A DNA stretch of 64,000 bases from Pseudacidovorax sp. NFM-22 (lineage in GTDB: Bacteria > Pseudomonadota > Gammaproteobacteria > Burkholderiales > Burkholderiaceae_C): positions 248,001-312,000 of the forward strand of contig NZ_JACBFY010000003.1 in NCBI RefSeq assembly GCF_021401245.1, written 5' to 3'. Under the pieces are notes generated by a model. It was not told where the DNA came from, did not search any database, and worked only from the letters and a program-made list of their open reading frames with translations. The position numbers and the translations under genes were made by a program. Position 1 is the stretch's first letter. Each line of letters starts with the position of its first letter. This document shows positions 7,701 through 16,318 of this stretch, in pieces.

Positions 7701-9886
7701 GGTGCGGCCTCGCCGGTGCTGTCGTCGGCGCCGGTGGCCACCGCGTCAGGCTCGGCTGGAGCGGCGTCATCCAGCAGGTCGTCGGGCAAGGCTGCATGCG
7801 GCAAGGCTGCGGAACTGGTGAACTCCCACCACTGCGTGGCCTCGCTGTAGCTCTGGCGCATATACCCGGCCAGTTGCTGCAAGTCCGTCGGCATCACTTC
7901 ATCGGGGTCTGGCGCCGGAAGCGGCATGCGCACCTTCCAAAGCTGGCCGCCCTGCAGCAGCGCGAAGCATTGGCCCTTGGGCAGACCGACGACGTGTGAC
8001 GGCTCGATCATCGGCACGCTGGCCATGCTGATGCGGTCCTGGGTGTTCGACGTGAAGTCCGTCGCGCCGCGGATGTCTGAGCTGTCCGTCGCGCCCGAGA
8101 CGATGGTGGTCGTATAGACCTCGACCTTCGGCAACTGCCTCGTCAGCAGTTCCGCGGTGGCCGTCTCGCGCACGCGCAACATGAATAAATTGTTGAAATT
8201 CCCGATCACTTGGCCGGCCTTCGCGCGGTTGCCGATGCGGGCCTCGATGTCCGAAAGCGTTTGCGTGTAGGCGGTGACTTGCAGGCCCGCGCCACCGCCC
8301 TTGTTGATGAGCGGAATGAACTCGTCACCCATCAATTCATTGAACTCGTCCGCATGCACGTTGATCGGCACGCGCGCACCAGCCGATGCGCCCGGCAGGC
8401 CATCGTCGATTCCGTGCTTGTAGATGTGCCCAGCCACCGAGACGAGATCGCTGAACATCGAGTTGCCGACCGCTGCGGCGACCTCCGCATCGGACAGCGC
8501 GTCCAAGCCGACATAGACGACGGCGCGCTTCCTGATCACCTGCATCCAGTCGAAGATCGGGCGCGGGTCGGCCAGGTCGGAGTAGTTCGGCGCCAGGAGC
8601 TGGGCGATCTTGCCGCTCGTGAGCTTTTCCAGCAGCGGCAGCAGCGATGCAACGATCTTGTCGAAGTAGGTCTTGTCGTAGCGCACCGCCGAGCGCAGGC
8701 CATCGAGCACAGGGTCGTAGTTGCGCGCCTGGGAGAGGTATTGCTCCAGCGCCACCACACGCTTCTCGCGCCCGATCATGTTCCTTGGGATGTTCTTCTC
8801 GTTGAGCTTGGCCTCGATCTGGACGATCACCTCCCAGGCCTTGGGCTCCGTCTTGGCAAAGTAGTGCTGGGCGTACTCAATGAACAGCGCGTCGATGTTG
8901 ATGACGTGGCGCTGGATCAGCATGTAGTCCGGGCGCTGCCCCAGTTCCACCAGGGCGCGGGCGATGATGTTCACGAAGCGCCATGCGAACTCGCGGAACG
9001 CCGCGCTGTTGCCTTCGCCGGAGAGCTGCCCCGCGATGCGTGTCGCCACTTCCGAGATCCGACCGAAGCGGCCCACGGCGTTGTAGCGGGCGCTGATTTC
9101 CGGCCAGCCCAAGTGGAAGATGTAGAACTCGCCTTCGCGGCCAGCGCGCTGGGCTTCGACGTACATCCGTTTCAAGAGATCGGCATCCCCCTTGGGGTCG
9201 ATGACGATGACGACCTCATGCTCGCCGGCAGCATTCCTGCGACGGATGTCCTGCGTGACGAACAACTCGGCCAGGCGCGTCTTGCCCACCCGCGTGGTGC
9301 CCAGCACCAGCGAGTGCCCGACGCGCTCGCCCAGCGGCAGGCTGACGTCCACTTCGTCGGGCTCGATGCCGTGCAGCCTTGGCAGGCCGCCGACAGGCGG
9401 CAACGGGCGCACGGGGTTGAAAGGCGCGTCCCAGCCGGTGAGCTTCGGCAGGCGCGAGAGCGGCAATGGCGCGAACTCCAGCCGTTCCTCCAGGCGCCTG
9501 GTCAGCCGGTAGGCCGGCGTCGGCTCGACGTAGCGGCGGAACTCGGGCCGGTACGTCTGCATCAGCCGATGCGTGTGCTTCTGCTCCCAGAGAAAGCCGC
9601 GCCCCACGAATAGGCGCTGCTGGCTGACCGGCACGTCCTTGCTGGTCATCACGTAACGCGGCAGACGGCGGATGTTGCGCCGGTAGCGCAGGATGATGCG
9701 GGCATCGCGGTAGCGGATCGCGCCGTAGGCGCCGAACGCCAAGGCGCTGCCGATGCCCATGGCCGGGCTCAGCGCGAGCGACCATGGGGCCACCAGGCAC
9801 AGAAACGCGGCGCCTGCACACGCCGCGACGGTGTATAGCTCCACCGCTGGGCGTAGCAGAACCTCGACCGGCTGTTTGCCCGACAT
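7697..9886 (-). CDS. traD: type IV coupling protein TraD
   Basis: The 729-residue ATPase has two N-terminal membrane segments (about 17-60), Walker A GTTRVGKT at 196-203, a Walker B-like VIVIDPKGDAD and the motif INVHADEFNEL in the second half. It matches the SXT/TOL subfamily of conjugative coupling factors. TraD couples the relaxase-DNA complex to the type IV secretion channel at the inner membrane and uses ATP to move DNA. The C-terminal tail is acidic and Ala/Pro rich. It follows the TIGR03765 gene by 4 bp and overlaps the TIGR03747 gene by 4 bp. All core motifs are intact. Confidence 0.95.
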   Translation of the reverse strand: MSGKQPVEVLLRPAVELYTVAACAGAAFLCLVAPWSLALSPAMGIGSALAFGAYGAIRYRDARIILRYRRNIRRLPRYVMTSKDVPVSQQRLFVGRGFLWEQKHTHRLMQTYRPEFRRYVEPTPAYRLTRRLEERLEFAPLPLSRLPKLTGWDAPFNPVRPLPPVGGLPRLHGIEPDEVDVSLPLGERVGHSLVLGTTRVGKTRLAELFVTQDIRRRNAAGEHEVVIVIDPKGDADLLKRMYVEAQRAGREGEFYIFHLGWPEISARYNAVGRFGRISEVATRIAGQLSGEGNSAAFREFAWRFVNIIARALVELGQRPDYMLIQRHVINIDALFIEYAQHYFAKTEPKAWEVIVQIEAKLNEKNIPRNMIGREKRVVALEQYLSQARNYDPVLDGLRSAVRYDKTYFDKIVASLLPLLEKLTSGKIAQLLAPNYSDLADPRPIFDWMQVIRKRAVVYVGLDALSDAEVAAAVGNSMFSDLVSVAGHIYKHGIDDGLPGASAGARVPINVHADEFNELMGDEFIPLINKGGGAGLQVTAYTQTLSDIEARIGNRAKAGQVIGNFNNLFMLRVRETATAELLTRQLPKVEVYTTTIVSGATDSSDIRGATDFTSNTQDRISMASVPMIEPSHVVGLPKGQCFALLQGGQLWKVRMPLPAPDPDEVMPTDLQQLAGYMRQSYSEATQWWEFTSSAALPHAALPDDLLDDAAPAEPDAVATGADDSTGEAAP

Positions 9887-9890
9887 GGCT

Positions 9891-10439
9891 TCATTGCTCG
9901 ATGCCGGTGGCCGTGATCAGCGCCGGGTAGTGCCGCAGGCCCAGGCGATCGGCCAGGTCGTCGCCGGCCACGGGCGCGAGCGGCACGCCCGGCACCAGGG
10001 CGCGCAGCCGCGCCAGGCCCTGCGCGGTCTCGACGTTGACGACCAGGCCGACCGCGCCACGTTCGCGCAAAGCGGCGGCGCGGCGCTGCAACCAGGCCCG
10101 GGAAGCCTCGTCGTCGCCGATGACCACGAACGGCCGCAGGCCGGGCGCTTCGATCACCCGTCGCGCGACGGTGCCGGGCGTGAGCTTGGCGCTGCGCACC
10201 GGCAGCATCGCGGCTTCGTCCGCCCGTGTGGCAGGAACCTGGGGCGTCGGGATGGACGGCCGCGCCGGTGCGTTGGCGCGCGGCTGGAGATTCAGGGCTT
10301 CGTAGTACGGCAATGCCGACGTGCCGCCACGGTCCTCGACAACGATCAGTGGCTCGCCGGCACGCGAGGCCAGCGGCAGGCCTGACAGCAGCATGAGTAG
10401 GCCCGTGAACGCGAGATGGGCGGGATGGGGTTTCGTCAT
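9891..10439 (-). CDS. ICE protein, TIGR03765 family (PFL_4695 type)
   Basis: This protein of about 182 residues begins with a signal peptide (hydrophobic LAFTGLLMLLSGLPLASRA), so it is exported. The mature part reads LIVVEDRGGTSALPYYEAL and later has an alpha/beta domain (RPFVVIGDDEASRAWL, VGLVVNVETAQGLARLRAL). These features match the TIGR03765 ICE family, a periplasmic component of the transfer apparatus of unknown biochemical role. The ATG at 10439 overlaps the preceding transglycosylase stop by 4 bp, and traD starts 4 bp after its stop. Confidence 0.85.
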   Translation of the reverse strand: MTKPHPAHLAFTGLLMLLSGLPLASRAGEPLIVVEDRGGTSALPYYEALNLQPRANAPARPSIPTPQVPATRADEAAMLPVRSAKLTPGTVARRVIEAPGLRPFVVIGDDEASRAWLQRRAAALRERGAVGLVVNVETAQGLARLRALVPGVPLAPVAGDDLADRLGLRHYPALITATGIEQ

Positions 10440-11005
10440 GGGGAGGTCTCCTGGCGCGCCGCGAGGACCGCGGCGGCTGGTCGCGTGCCCTGCACGCGGG
10501 CAAGGTGGCGCGACACGCTGCGCCGATAGCGGGCGGCGGGCTCGCCGCCTGCGGGGCGGTGGTAGCGGCCGATCGCCAGCAGCCAGTCCTCGCCGGGGGT
10601 GTGCTGCTCCTTCAGGATCTCGGCGGCAACGGCCAGGTTGCGATACGGATCCAGCAGGTCGCACGCGCCGGTAAAGCGGTGCTTGTGGTAGCCGAGGTTG
10701 ATCTGGCCCAGGCCCGCATCAATGCGCGTGTGCGGCGTGGCGCGCATCGCCTGCTGCAGGCCAGCGCAGGCGTCGGCGCGCGTGGCGAAGCGGCGCGACT
10801 GGCCGGCGACGTTGAGGGACCACGGCCACGGCACCAGGCGCCCGTTGCGCCGGATGCCGCTCTCCTGCAAGGCCACGGCGTAGAGCACGGTCGAGGGGAT
10901 GCCTGCGCGCTGGGCGGCAAGCTGGTAAGCCGGTGGCGGAACCTCCTGGGCCAGGGCGGCAACGGCATACAGGCCGGCAGTGAGCACCAGTGCGCGCAGG
11001 GGCAT
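10436..11005 (-). CDS. lytic transglycosylase, conjugation-associated
   Basis: The protein has an N-terminal signal segment (LRALVLTAGLYAVAALA) and an SLT goose-lysozyme-like domain. The catalytic Glu lies in VALQESGI, followed by GLGQINLGYHKH, LDPYRNLAVAAEIL and AIGRYH. It would open peptidoglycan so that the conjugation channel can cross the wall. I place the start at the ATG at 11005, two bases after the TAG of the upstream gene, which gives a clean signal peptide; an in-frame ATG at 11026 is the alternative. It sits between TIGR03759 and TIGR03765 genes, its usual place in this ICE class. Confidence 0.85.
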   Translation of the reverse strand: MPLRALVLTAGLYAVAALAQEVPPPAYQLAAQRAGIPSTVLYAVALQESGIRRNGRLVPWPWSLNVAGQSRRFATRADACAGLQQAMRATPHTRIDAGLGQINLGYHKHRFTGACDLLDPYRNLAVAAEILKEQHTPGEDWLLAIGRYHRPAGGEPAARYRRSVSRHLARVQGTRPAAAVLAARQETSP

Positions 11006-11007
11006 GG

Positions 11008-11745
11008 CTACGGCTGGCGCTGCCATTGGCCGTTCACTTCGCGCACGGCGGCGGGCAGATCGCCGGGCAGGCCCAGTGACAGCCAGCGGCCGCCGTCGTG
11101 GTTGAGCGTGATGCTGCCGGCGCGCACGCGCGCCGGGTCGATCTGCGCGCGCTTGGCCCAGTCGCGGATGCGCGCGTCATCCTGGCGGCTGCCCACCATG
11201 TACAGGTCGAACTCCGCGCCCGAGGATTGCAGGCGCTGCACGAGCTGTCCGCAGGCTGCGCAGCCGTCCTTGACGAACACCGCCATGCGGCCGCTGCCGC
11301 GCAAGGGACTGCTGGATGGGCCGGCGCCCGGCTTGTCGTCGGGCAGGTTCACGCGCTGCATCCCCGGATTCAGGCGCTGCCAGGCCTCGTCGTAGGCGCG
11401 CTGGTAGGCGAGCAGCTTCTCGACGCGGCGCGCTTCCACCTGCACCTGCAGTTCCGCATAGCGGCGCCGTTCTTCGTCCGTGCGAGCTTCGATGCCCAGG
11501 GCGGACAGCGGGTCCAGGTTGGGCGAGTAGATACCCAGCGGCCCATCCATCAGCTCGCGGTAGCGTGCCCATTCTTGTGGCTGCAAGCCCCATTCGGTTG
11601 CCACCCGGTCGTCCAGCACGCGGGCGGCCAGCGGGCGCTCCTGGCTCTGTGCGTTGCGCGCCGAGGTCGTTGCGGGCTGCTGCGCCCAGGCGGGCCATTG
11701 CGACGACGCCACCAGGACCGCGAAAAGGAGGATCGACGGCTTCAT
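11008..11745 (-). CDS. ICE protein, TIGR03759 family
   Basis: The 245-residue protein has a signal peptide (ILLFAVLVASSQWPAWAQ) and a middle helical region (YRELMDGPLGIYSPNLDPLSALGIEA) that marks the TIGR03759 family. The C-terminal third is thioredoxin-like and carries CAAC in VFVKDGCAACGQLVQRL, so it may handle disulfides of periplasmic transfer proteins. That enzymatic role is inference from the CxxC. It starts 12 bp after the preceding gene and is followed by the lytic transglycosylase. Confidence 0.85.
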   Translation of the reverse strand: MKPSILLFAVLVASSQWPAWAQQPATTSARNAQSQERPLAARVLDDRVATEWGLQPQEWARYRELMDGPLGIYSPNLDPLSALGIEARTDEERRRYAELQVQVEARRVEKLLAYQRAYDEAWQRLNPGMQRVNLPDDKPGAGPSSSPLRGSGRMAVFVKDGCAACGQLVQRLQSSGAEFDLYMVGSRQDDARIRDWAKRAQIDPARVRAGSITLNHDGGRWLSLGLPGDLPAAVREVNGQWQRQP

Positions 11746-11757
11746 GGGGTGCTCCGG

Positions 11758-12402
11758 TCAGGGAATCGCCACGCGGCGGGTCTGGTTGCCGGCCTGGAAC
11801 ACTGCGGTGTTGCCCTCGATCGCCTGCAGGCGCCACGGGCCGACCGCATCCCCGGGCAGCAGCACCTGAAGTTGGGCGGGCGTGAAGTCCCCGATGCTCG
11901 GCGCGACGGACACGCTGCGCTGGCCGGCGCGCAGTTCGGCGCCGACGACGCGGAATGGCAGCGGCGGCAGCTCGGTCTTGGAGGCGGCGGACGTGCGCGA
12001 TGCGCGCCGCTGGGCGGGTGCGGTGGCACGCGCGGCGGCTTGGCGCGCCTTGATCTGCTCGACCTCCGCGCGCAGCGCCTGGAGGTCGTCGGCCGCTGCG
12101 TAGCCACTGAGAGATTTCTCGACCTGGGCCGCGCGTGCTTCCAGAATCTGGCGGGTGTCTTTGAGGTCAGCGTCCGTCGCGACGGCCGGGCGCTGCTGGA
12201 TGGCCTCGATCGTCTCGGCCAAGCCAGTTGCCTGCGCTTCCAGGCGTTGCAGGCGGGAATCCAGCCGCTCCTGGTCGGCCTGGTCGCTGAGGGCCTGGTA
12301 GCCCAGGGCCGCCAAGACGCTGAGGAAGATCAACCAGAGCCACATCAGGCTCTGCACCACCACGGCGGCGGTCGATCGCTGGGCAGGTTGCGGGGCGTTC
12401 AT
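11758..12402 (-). CDS. ICE membrane protein with coiled coil, unknown function
   Basis: This 214-residue protein has one N-terminal membrane segment (VVVQSLMWLWLIFLSVLAAL), a coiled-coil stretch from about residue 45 to 125 with regular Leu/Ala spacing, an Ala/Arg-rich linker and a small beta-rich C-terminal domain (GDFTPAQLQVLLPGD, TAVFQAGNQTRRVAIP). The layout resembles bitopic envelope proteins of pilus or conjugation systems with a periplasmic C-terminus. It overlaps the PilL-N stop by 4 bp and is conserved in position in this ICE class. I do not recognise a named family with certainty. Confidence 0.75.
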   Translation of the reverse strand: MNAPQPAQRSTAAVVVQSLMWLWLIFLSVLAALGYQALSDQADQERLDSRLQRLEAQATGLAETIEAIQQRPAVATDADLKDTRQILEARAAQVEKSLSGYAAADDLQALRAEVEQIKARQAAARATAPAQRRASRTSAASKTELPPLPFRVVGAELRAGQRSVSVAPSIGDFTPAQLQVLLPGDAVGPWRLQAIEGNTAVFQAGNQTRRVAIP

Positions 12403-12998
12403 GGCTGGCCTCCCGAAACCATGGGTGCCAGCGGGAACGTCTGCACCGCCTCGGTGGCGGGTGGCTCGGATGGGGACTCGGCGACCGCGCGATCGCCGGG
12501 CCGCTCGAAGCAGATTTGCCGTGCGCGGTCATCCGCGTGCAGTTCCCAGGCCGGGCCAGCCAGCGTGAGCAGCGCATCGCGCAAGGTCATGGGGCCGAGG
12601 TGCAGGTGTACCGCCGGCAACGGCAGCGCGTACAGCTCGATCACGGCATGCGCGGTCTGGCACAGGCCATAGCCGCTGCGTTTGAGCACGTGCCGAAGCC
12701 CATCCCCGACCGTGGCGCGGGCATCCTCGGGCATGGACACGTCGATGGTCTGCAACAACAGGTCGCGCTGCGCCGCCATGGGTGCCAGTTCGACCAGTGT
12801 GTAGCGGGCGTAGCGCACGACCGGGATGTACTCGGAAGCCTCGGGTTCAGGCGCGGCCAAGACTTCCGCGATGGTGTCGGGCGCGACCGGCGCAGTCGTC
12901 GTCGCGCAGCCACCGGCCAGCACCGACCACAGCAGGCCGAGAAATCCCGCCAGAAGGCGGCGTTCGGGATAGTGAAACCACGGTGGAGAGGGGCACAT
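12399..12998 (-). CDS. pilL: PilL N-terminal domain lipoprotein of the ICE transfer region
   Basis: The 199-residue protein has a lipoprotein signal ending LAGGC with the lipobox cysteine, then a domain with RYARYTLVELAPMAAQRDLLLQ and GDGLRHVLKRSGY. That domain matches the PilL N-terminal family (TIGR03748) found at the start of the ICE transfer operon. It is probably an outer-membrane lipoprotein with a secretin-related N-domain fold (LPLPAVHLHLGPMTLRDAL). It is the first gene of the transfer operon in this direction, following a strong terminator. The start is the ATG at 12998; the ribosome site is weak. Confidence 0.8.
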   Translation of the reverse strand: MCPSPPWFHYPERRLLAGFLGLLWSVLAGGCATTTAPVAPDTIAEVLAAPEPEASEYIPVVRYARYTLVELAPMAAQRDLLLQTIDVSMPEDARATVGDGLRHVLKRSGYGLCQTAHAVIELYALPLPAVHLHLGPMTLRDALLTLAGPAWELHADDRARQICFERPGDRAVAESPSEPPATEAVQTFPLAPMVSGGQP

Positions 12999-13098
12999 AG
13001 CTCGGCGTCCTGAAACATCCAGCCCTCACCATCGCCGCTCAGGCCGCGAGCGGCAGCAAACAATGCGAACCAGGCAGCGTCCGATTTACCGGGAGCGG

Positions 13099-13124
13099 CA
13101 AAAAAAACGGCCCCGAAGGGCCGT
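13099..13124 (-). terminator. rho-independent terminator after the helicase gene
   Basis: On the minus strand a perfect stem ACGGCCC / GGGCCGT with a short loop is followed by a run of eight T (A tract at 13100-13107). It lies 13 bp after the helicase stop and before pilL, so it separates the accessory/replication block from the transfer operon. Confidence 0.85.
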
Positions 13125-13136
13125 AAGTGGAACGTG

Positions 13137-15416
13137 TCATGCGGCGACAAGCTGCCGGGCCAGTGCGACCTCGACGGAATCACCGTCCTGGTTCAGGACA
13201 TCGAGCCCGGATTCGGGCACGTCGCCCGAGGTGGACTGCGAGACCATGATCTTCTTGGCCATCAGCTCCAGGCAGGTCATCTGCGAGGAACCGGCGTAGC
13301 CGAGGTAGATCACACGCACGGGCTGCTTCTGCCCGATGCGCCAGGAGCGGCGTGCCGCCTGCTGGAGCGAGTACACGTTGTAGCCCGACTGCATGAACAC
13401 GATCGTCGGGAACTCCAACAGGTCCAGCCCCGTCTTGACCAACTCGGGGTTGGTGATGAGCACGTCGATGCCACGGTCCAGTTGCTCGGCGATCCAGTCT
13501 TCGCGGCGGCTGGCATCCACGCTCGCGCGCAGCACCGCCACCTTGAAGCCTTCCTGCTCCAGCAACACCTTCAGGCGCGACGTGGTGTCGCGCGTGCCGG
13601 TATAGACCGTGTAGGCCAGGACCTTGCGGCCCTGCGCCTTCTCCTCTTTGCAGATGTCGATCAGCTCACGCTCCTTGGGGCTGATCTCGAACTCGTTGAA
13701 CTGAGCCGGGACAAACGCCAAGGTGTTGCGCGTGCGCGGATGCACCACGGTCTCCGACCGGAAGCAGCAATCCGGCCAGGCCAGCAGCACGTTGAGGACC
13801 ACACCCAGCAAGGTCGTATCGCGTCGCGCCAGAGCCTGTTTCAGCTCCGCGGTCAGCCGACCCGCCAGATCGCGGTAGGCCGCGGCTTGCGCCGTGTCCA
13901 TCGCGACTTCACGGAACTCCTCGTCATACGGCGGCAGGACGTTGCCACCGATGTCCTTGAGCTTGAGAAAGATCGTGAACGGCAGGATGCAGCGCAGCAC
14001 GCCCTTGGGGCCAAACCCCGGGGCCTTGACCGTGCGCACCGATACCTTGGTGCCCTTGGCCGTCTTGTGCGCCGTGCCGGTGCTCTCGGAGTAGATGTCC
14101 TTCAACACCCCGTGATCGCGCATGAACGCCATCGCAGCCGAGGTCATGCTGCCGCTCGTGGTCGGGCGGTAGCCGTCTTCGATCATCCGCCCCGGAAGGG
14201 CTCGGAACAGCAGGTGGAACAGGTCGTCCCCGTAGCCGCCCATCAACGTGCCGGTCAGCAGCAAGGTCTTGCGAGCCTTCGCCGCCAGCACGCCCATGGC
14301 CTGGCCCTGGGCACTGCCCCCGTTCTTGTACTCATGTGCCTCATCGGCGATGAGCAGGTCGAACGTGCCTTGCGGCAGGTAGCGTTTGATGAACTCGGAC
14401 GGCTGATAGCCGCCCTCGCCAAAGCCGAACTCCATGTTGGCCATCGCACGTTCCATGCGCGTGGCCTGACGGTCGGAAAACACCAGCTCGCCGTTGCCAT
14501 CCATGAGGTTGATGAACTCATGGATGTTGTCGCCGAGCATCGACGCCAGGAACCCGTCACCGAACTTTTGCATCAGCTTCTGCGCGGTGACCTCTCCGAT
14601 GGTCGGTATGCGCTTTAAGGCTTTGAGCACGGCCGAGGACTGGTCGCTGCCGGACAGACTGCGCGGGCGGATCAGTGTCCACAGGGGCGCGGCGCAGTGG
14701 CCGCACTTCCTGCGGCACTCCTCGGCTTGGAGCGCGATCGGGTTGACCGGCTCGCCGTCGAGGTCGGTGATGACCGTGCCGCAGTCCGGGCAGGCCGCCA
14801 CGTCGCCGTGGCGGGTGCGCCGCGTGGTGAAGACAGGCTTCCAGTGAAAGCCCATCCGCATCCTGACGCGCCCCAGGACGAAGAACTCCTGGCCCGTGGG
14901 CTGCACGCCCAACTGCTCGCGCAGCTTGATGAGCTTGACGAGCGTATCCGGCCCGTTGAGTACCCACACCTTGGCACCGGCCACCGTCTCCTGGATCTCG
15001 CGCCGCCACTTGTAAACCAGGTGGGGCGGCGACAGCACCAGAGTGCGGCGATAGCCTTCGGCGTTGAGCACGGCGGCCGTGGCAATGCCGACGGTCGTCT
15101 TGCCGCAGCCCATCTCGCCATTGACGATCGCAGCACGTTCGCCACGGTCGATCAGCAGCTCGGCGGCGGCGTGGACGACTTCGGCCTGGGCTGGGAACAG
15201 CTTGCGCTTGAGGCTGGCGACCACCAGTTGCCGGTGCGCCTGCGGTTGGCCGGTATAGACCGGCGGATTAGCGCTGTTGAGGGCGTCGAGTAGTTCGTCG
15301 CCGAACTCGCCGACAAAATCCTGAAGGCTCAGGGTCAGAGGGGAAGATTCCGCGTCGAGCAGTTCGCCCTGTACGGGCGCGGATTCAGCGGCAGTGGTTT
15401 CGAGATCGAGGGACAT
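13137..15416 (-). CDS. SNF2/DEAH-type helicase of the ICE
   Basis: The 759-residue protein has Walker A GEMGCGKTT at 100-108, motif Ia (LVLSPPHLVYKW), a DEAH box in LLIADEAHEYKN, motif III-like LLTGTLMGG, and C-terminal helicase motifs (VLAYTVYTGT, QAARRSWRIGQKQPV). The QAARRSWRIGQ motif is typical of the SNF2 superfamily. A cysteine cluster (CPDCG, then CRRKCGHC) around residue 210-250 forms a zinc-binding insert. It is conserved in ICEclc-class elements and probably helps in element DNA metabolism; the substrate is unknown. It is the last gene of the accessory block and is followed by a strong terminator. Confidence 0.85.
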   Translation of the reverse strand: MSLDLETTAAESAPVQGELLDAESSPLTLSLQDFVGEFGDELLDALNSANPPVYTGQPQAHRQLVVASLKRKLFPAQAEVVHAAAELLIDRGERAAIVNGEMGCGKTTVGIATAAVLNAEGYRRTLVLSPPHLVYKWRREIQETVAGAKVWVLNGPDTLVKLIKLREQLGVQPTGQEFFVLGRVRMRMGFHWKPVFTTRRTRHGDVAACPDCGTVITDLDGEPVNPIALQAEECRRKCGHCAAPLWTLIRPRSLSGSDQSSAVLKALKRIPTIGEVTAQKLMQKFGDGFLASMLGDNIHEFINLMDGNGELVFSDRQATRMERAMANMEFGFGEGGYQPSEFIKRYLPQGTFDLLIADEAHEYKNGGSAQGQAMGVLAAKARKTLLLTGTLMGGYGDDLFHLLFRALPGRMIEDGYRPTTSGSMTSAAMAFMRDHGVLKDIYSESTGTAHKTAKGTKVSVRTVKAPGFGPKGVLRCILPFTIFLKLKDIGGNVLPPYDEEFREVAMDTAQAAAYRDLAGRLTAELKQALARRDTTLLGVVLNVLLAWPDCCFRSETVVHPRTRNTLAFVPAQFNEFEISPKERELIDICKEEKAQGRKVLAYTVYTGTRDTTSRLKVLLEQEGFKVAVLRASVDASRREDWIAEQLDRGIDVLITNPELVKTGLDLLEFPTIVFMQSGYNVYSLQQAARRSWRIGQKQPVRVIYLGYAGSSQMTCLELMAKKIMVSQSTSGDVPESGLDVLNQDGDSVEVALARQLVAA

Positions 15417-15437
15417 GGTGATGCTCCAAAGAAAAAT

Positions 15438-15484
15438 GGGGCATGCACCACCCCCAGCGGGGCAATGGCATGCCCCGTGGTGGG
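15438..15484 (-). promoter_or_regulatory. leader hairpin upstream of the helicase gene
   Basis: Inner arms GGGGCA (15459-15464) and TGCCCC (15471-15476) pair, and outer arms CACCAC (15446-15451) and GTGGTG (15477-15482) close around them. It lies just upstream of the ribosome site of the helicase gene. It is one of the best copies of a leader element repeated before most genes in this block. Confidence 0.6.
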
Positions 15485-15552
15485 AAGAGAATCGACGCGT
15501 GGCTGAGGGTGGTTGAAGGTGCTGGCCTGGGCGGCCCGCAGGTGAACCGTGC

Positions 15553-15858
15553 TCAGTCTTCGGACGGAAGCACGATGACGGTTGCGCAGCGCTGCGAATC
15601 GGTGACGATGCGAATGGCGAGCCCCGGATGGATCACGTAGTGCGATTCCAGCGACGCGCCCGATTGAAGCGCGCTGCTGTTCGTCTGCCATTGCTGGATG
15701 TTGACGTCGCCCCAGTCGCCACGGGTGTGGCGCCTGAAGTACGGGATCGGGTCCAGGCGACCCGCGCGGACCAGGCGGTCTACACCTCTGCTGAAGATGA
15801 GCGCCCCGATGGGGAACGCCAGCCGCTGGCAGTAGGTTTCGATGCGATGCGATGCCAT
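15553..15858 (-). CDS. small ICE protein, paralogue of its neighbour
   Basis: This 101-residue protein is of unknown function. Its core LDPIPYFRRHTRGDWGDVN matches LDPLAYVQRHVRGDWGEID in the next gene upstream, and the two also share the C-terminal pattern of a hydrophobic strand ending TVIVLP / TVVQLP. They therefore come from a duplication. No membrane segment or catalytic motif is visible. It has a good ribosome site (AGGAGG) and its own leader hairpin (CGGAG 15900-15904 with CTCCG 15913-15917). Confidence 0.75.
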   Translation of the reverse strand: MASHRIETYCQRLAFPIGALIFSRGVDRLVRAGRLDPIPYFRRHTRGDWGDVNIQQWQTNSSALQSGASLESHYVIHPGLAIRIVTDSQRCATVIVLPSED

Positions 15859-15947
15859 GGGCTCCTCCTTGATGAGTCATTGAGCCACGACACCCCTGCC
15901 GGAGTGAAGTGGCTCCGTCAGGTGGATGAGGATGACGATGTGGGGCC

Positions 15948-16268
15948 TCAGATCAGGTCCCGCTCTTCGGGAAGCTGGACCACCGTGGTCTGGTGGTCCT
16001 CGCTGGTCTTGACGATCAGCGCCAGGTCCGGCGTGATCCTGAACTGCGAGATCATTAGGTTGTCCTGTTGGATCGCCACGTCGTTGGCTTGGCGTGTGGC
16101 CTCATCGATCTCGCCCCAGTCCCCGCGCACATGGCGCTGGACATAGGCCAAGGGGTCGATCAGGCCTCGCCGGGCCAGCCAATGCACCTTCTCGCTCAAC
16201 TTCAACGTACTCGGTGCGAACAACGGTTGCTTGTGCGGCGCAGGCCGCTTGAACGGATTGGGGATCAT
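15948..16268 (-). CDS. small ICE protein, paralogue of its neighbour
   Basis: The 106-residue protein is of unknown function and begins with a basic, Pro-rich stretch (IPNFKRPAPHK-like). Its main domain is homologous to the next gene downstream through LDPLAYVQRHVRGDWGEID and a closing TVVQLPEERD. The start is the ATG at 16268, after AAGGAGAAACACC. A leader hairpin with arms GGAC/GTCC (16297-16300 / 16309-16312) precedes it. Confidence 0.75.
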   Translation of the reverse strand: MIPNPFKRPAPHKQPLFAPSTLKLSEKVHWLARRGLIDPLAYVQRHVRGDWGEIDEATRQANDVAIQQDNLMISQFRITPDLALIVKTSEDHQTTVVQLPEERDLI

Positions 16269-16318
16269 GGTGTTTCTCCTTCGAGTTGGTACAGCAGGAC
16301 GGCAGCGCGTCCGGTGGA

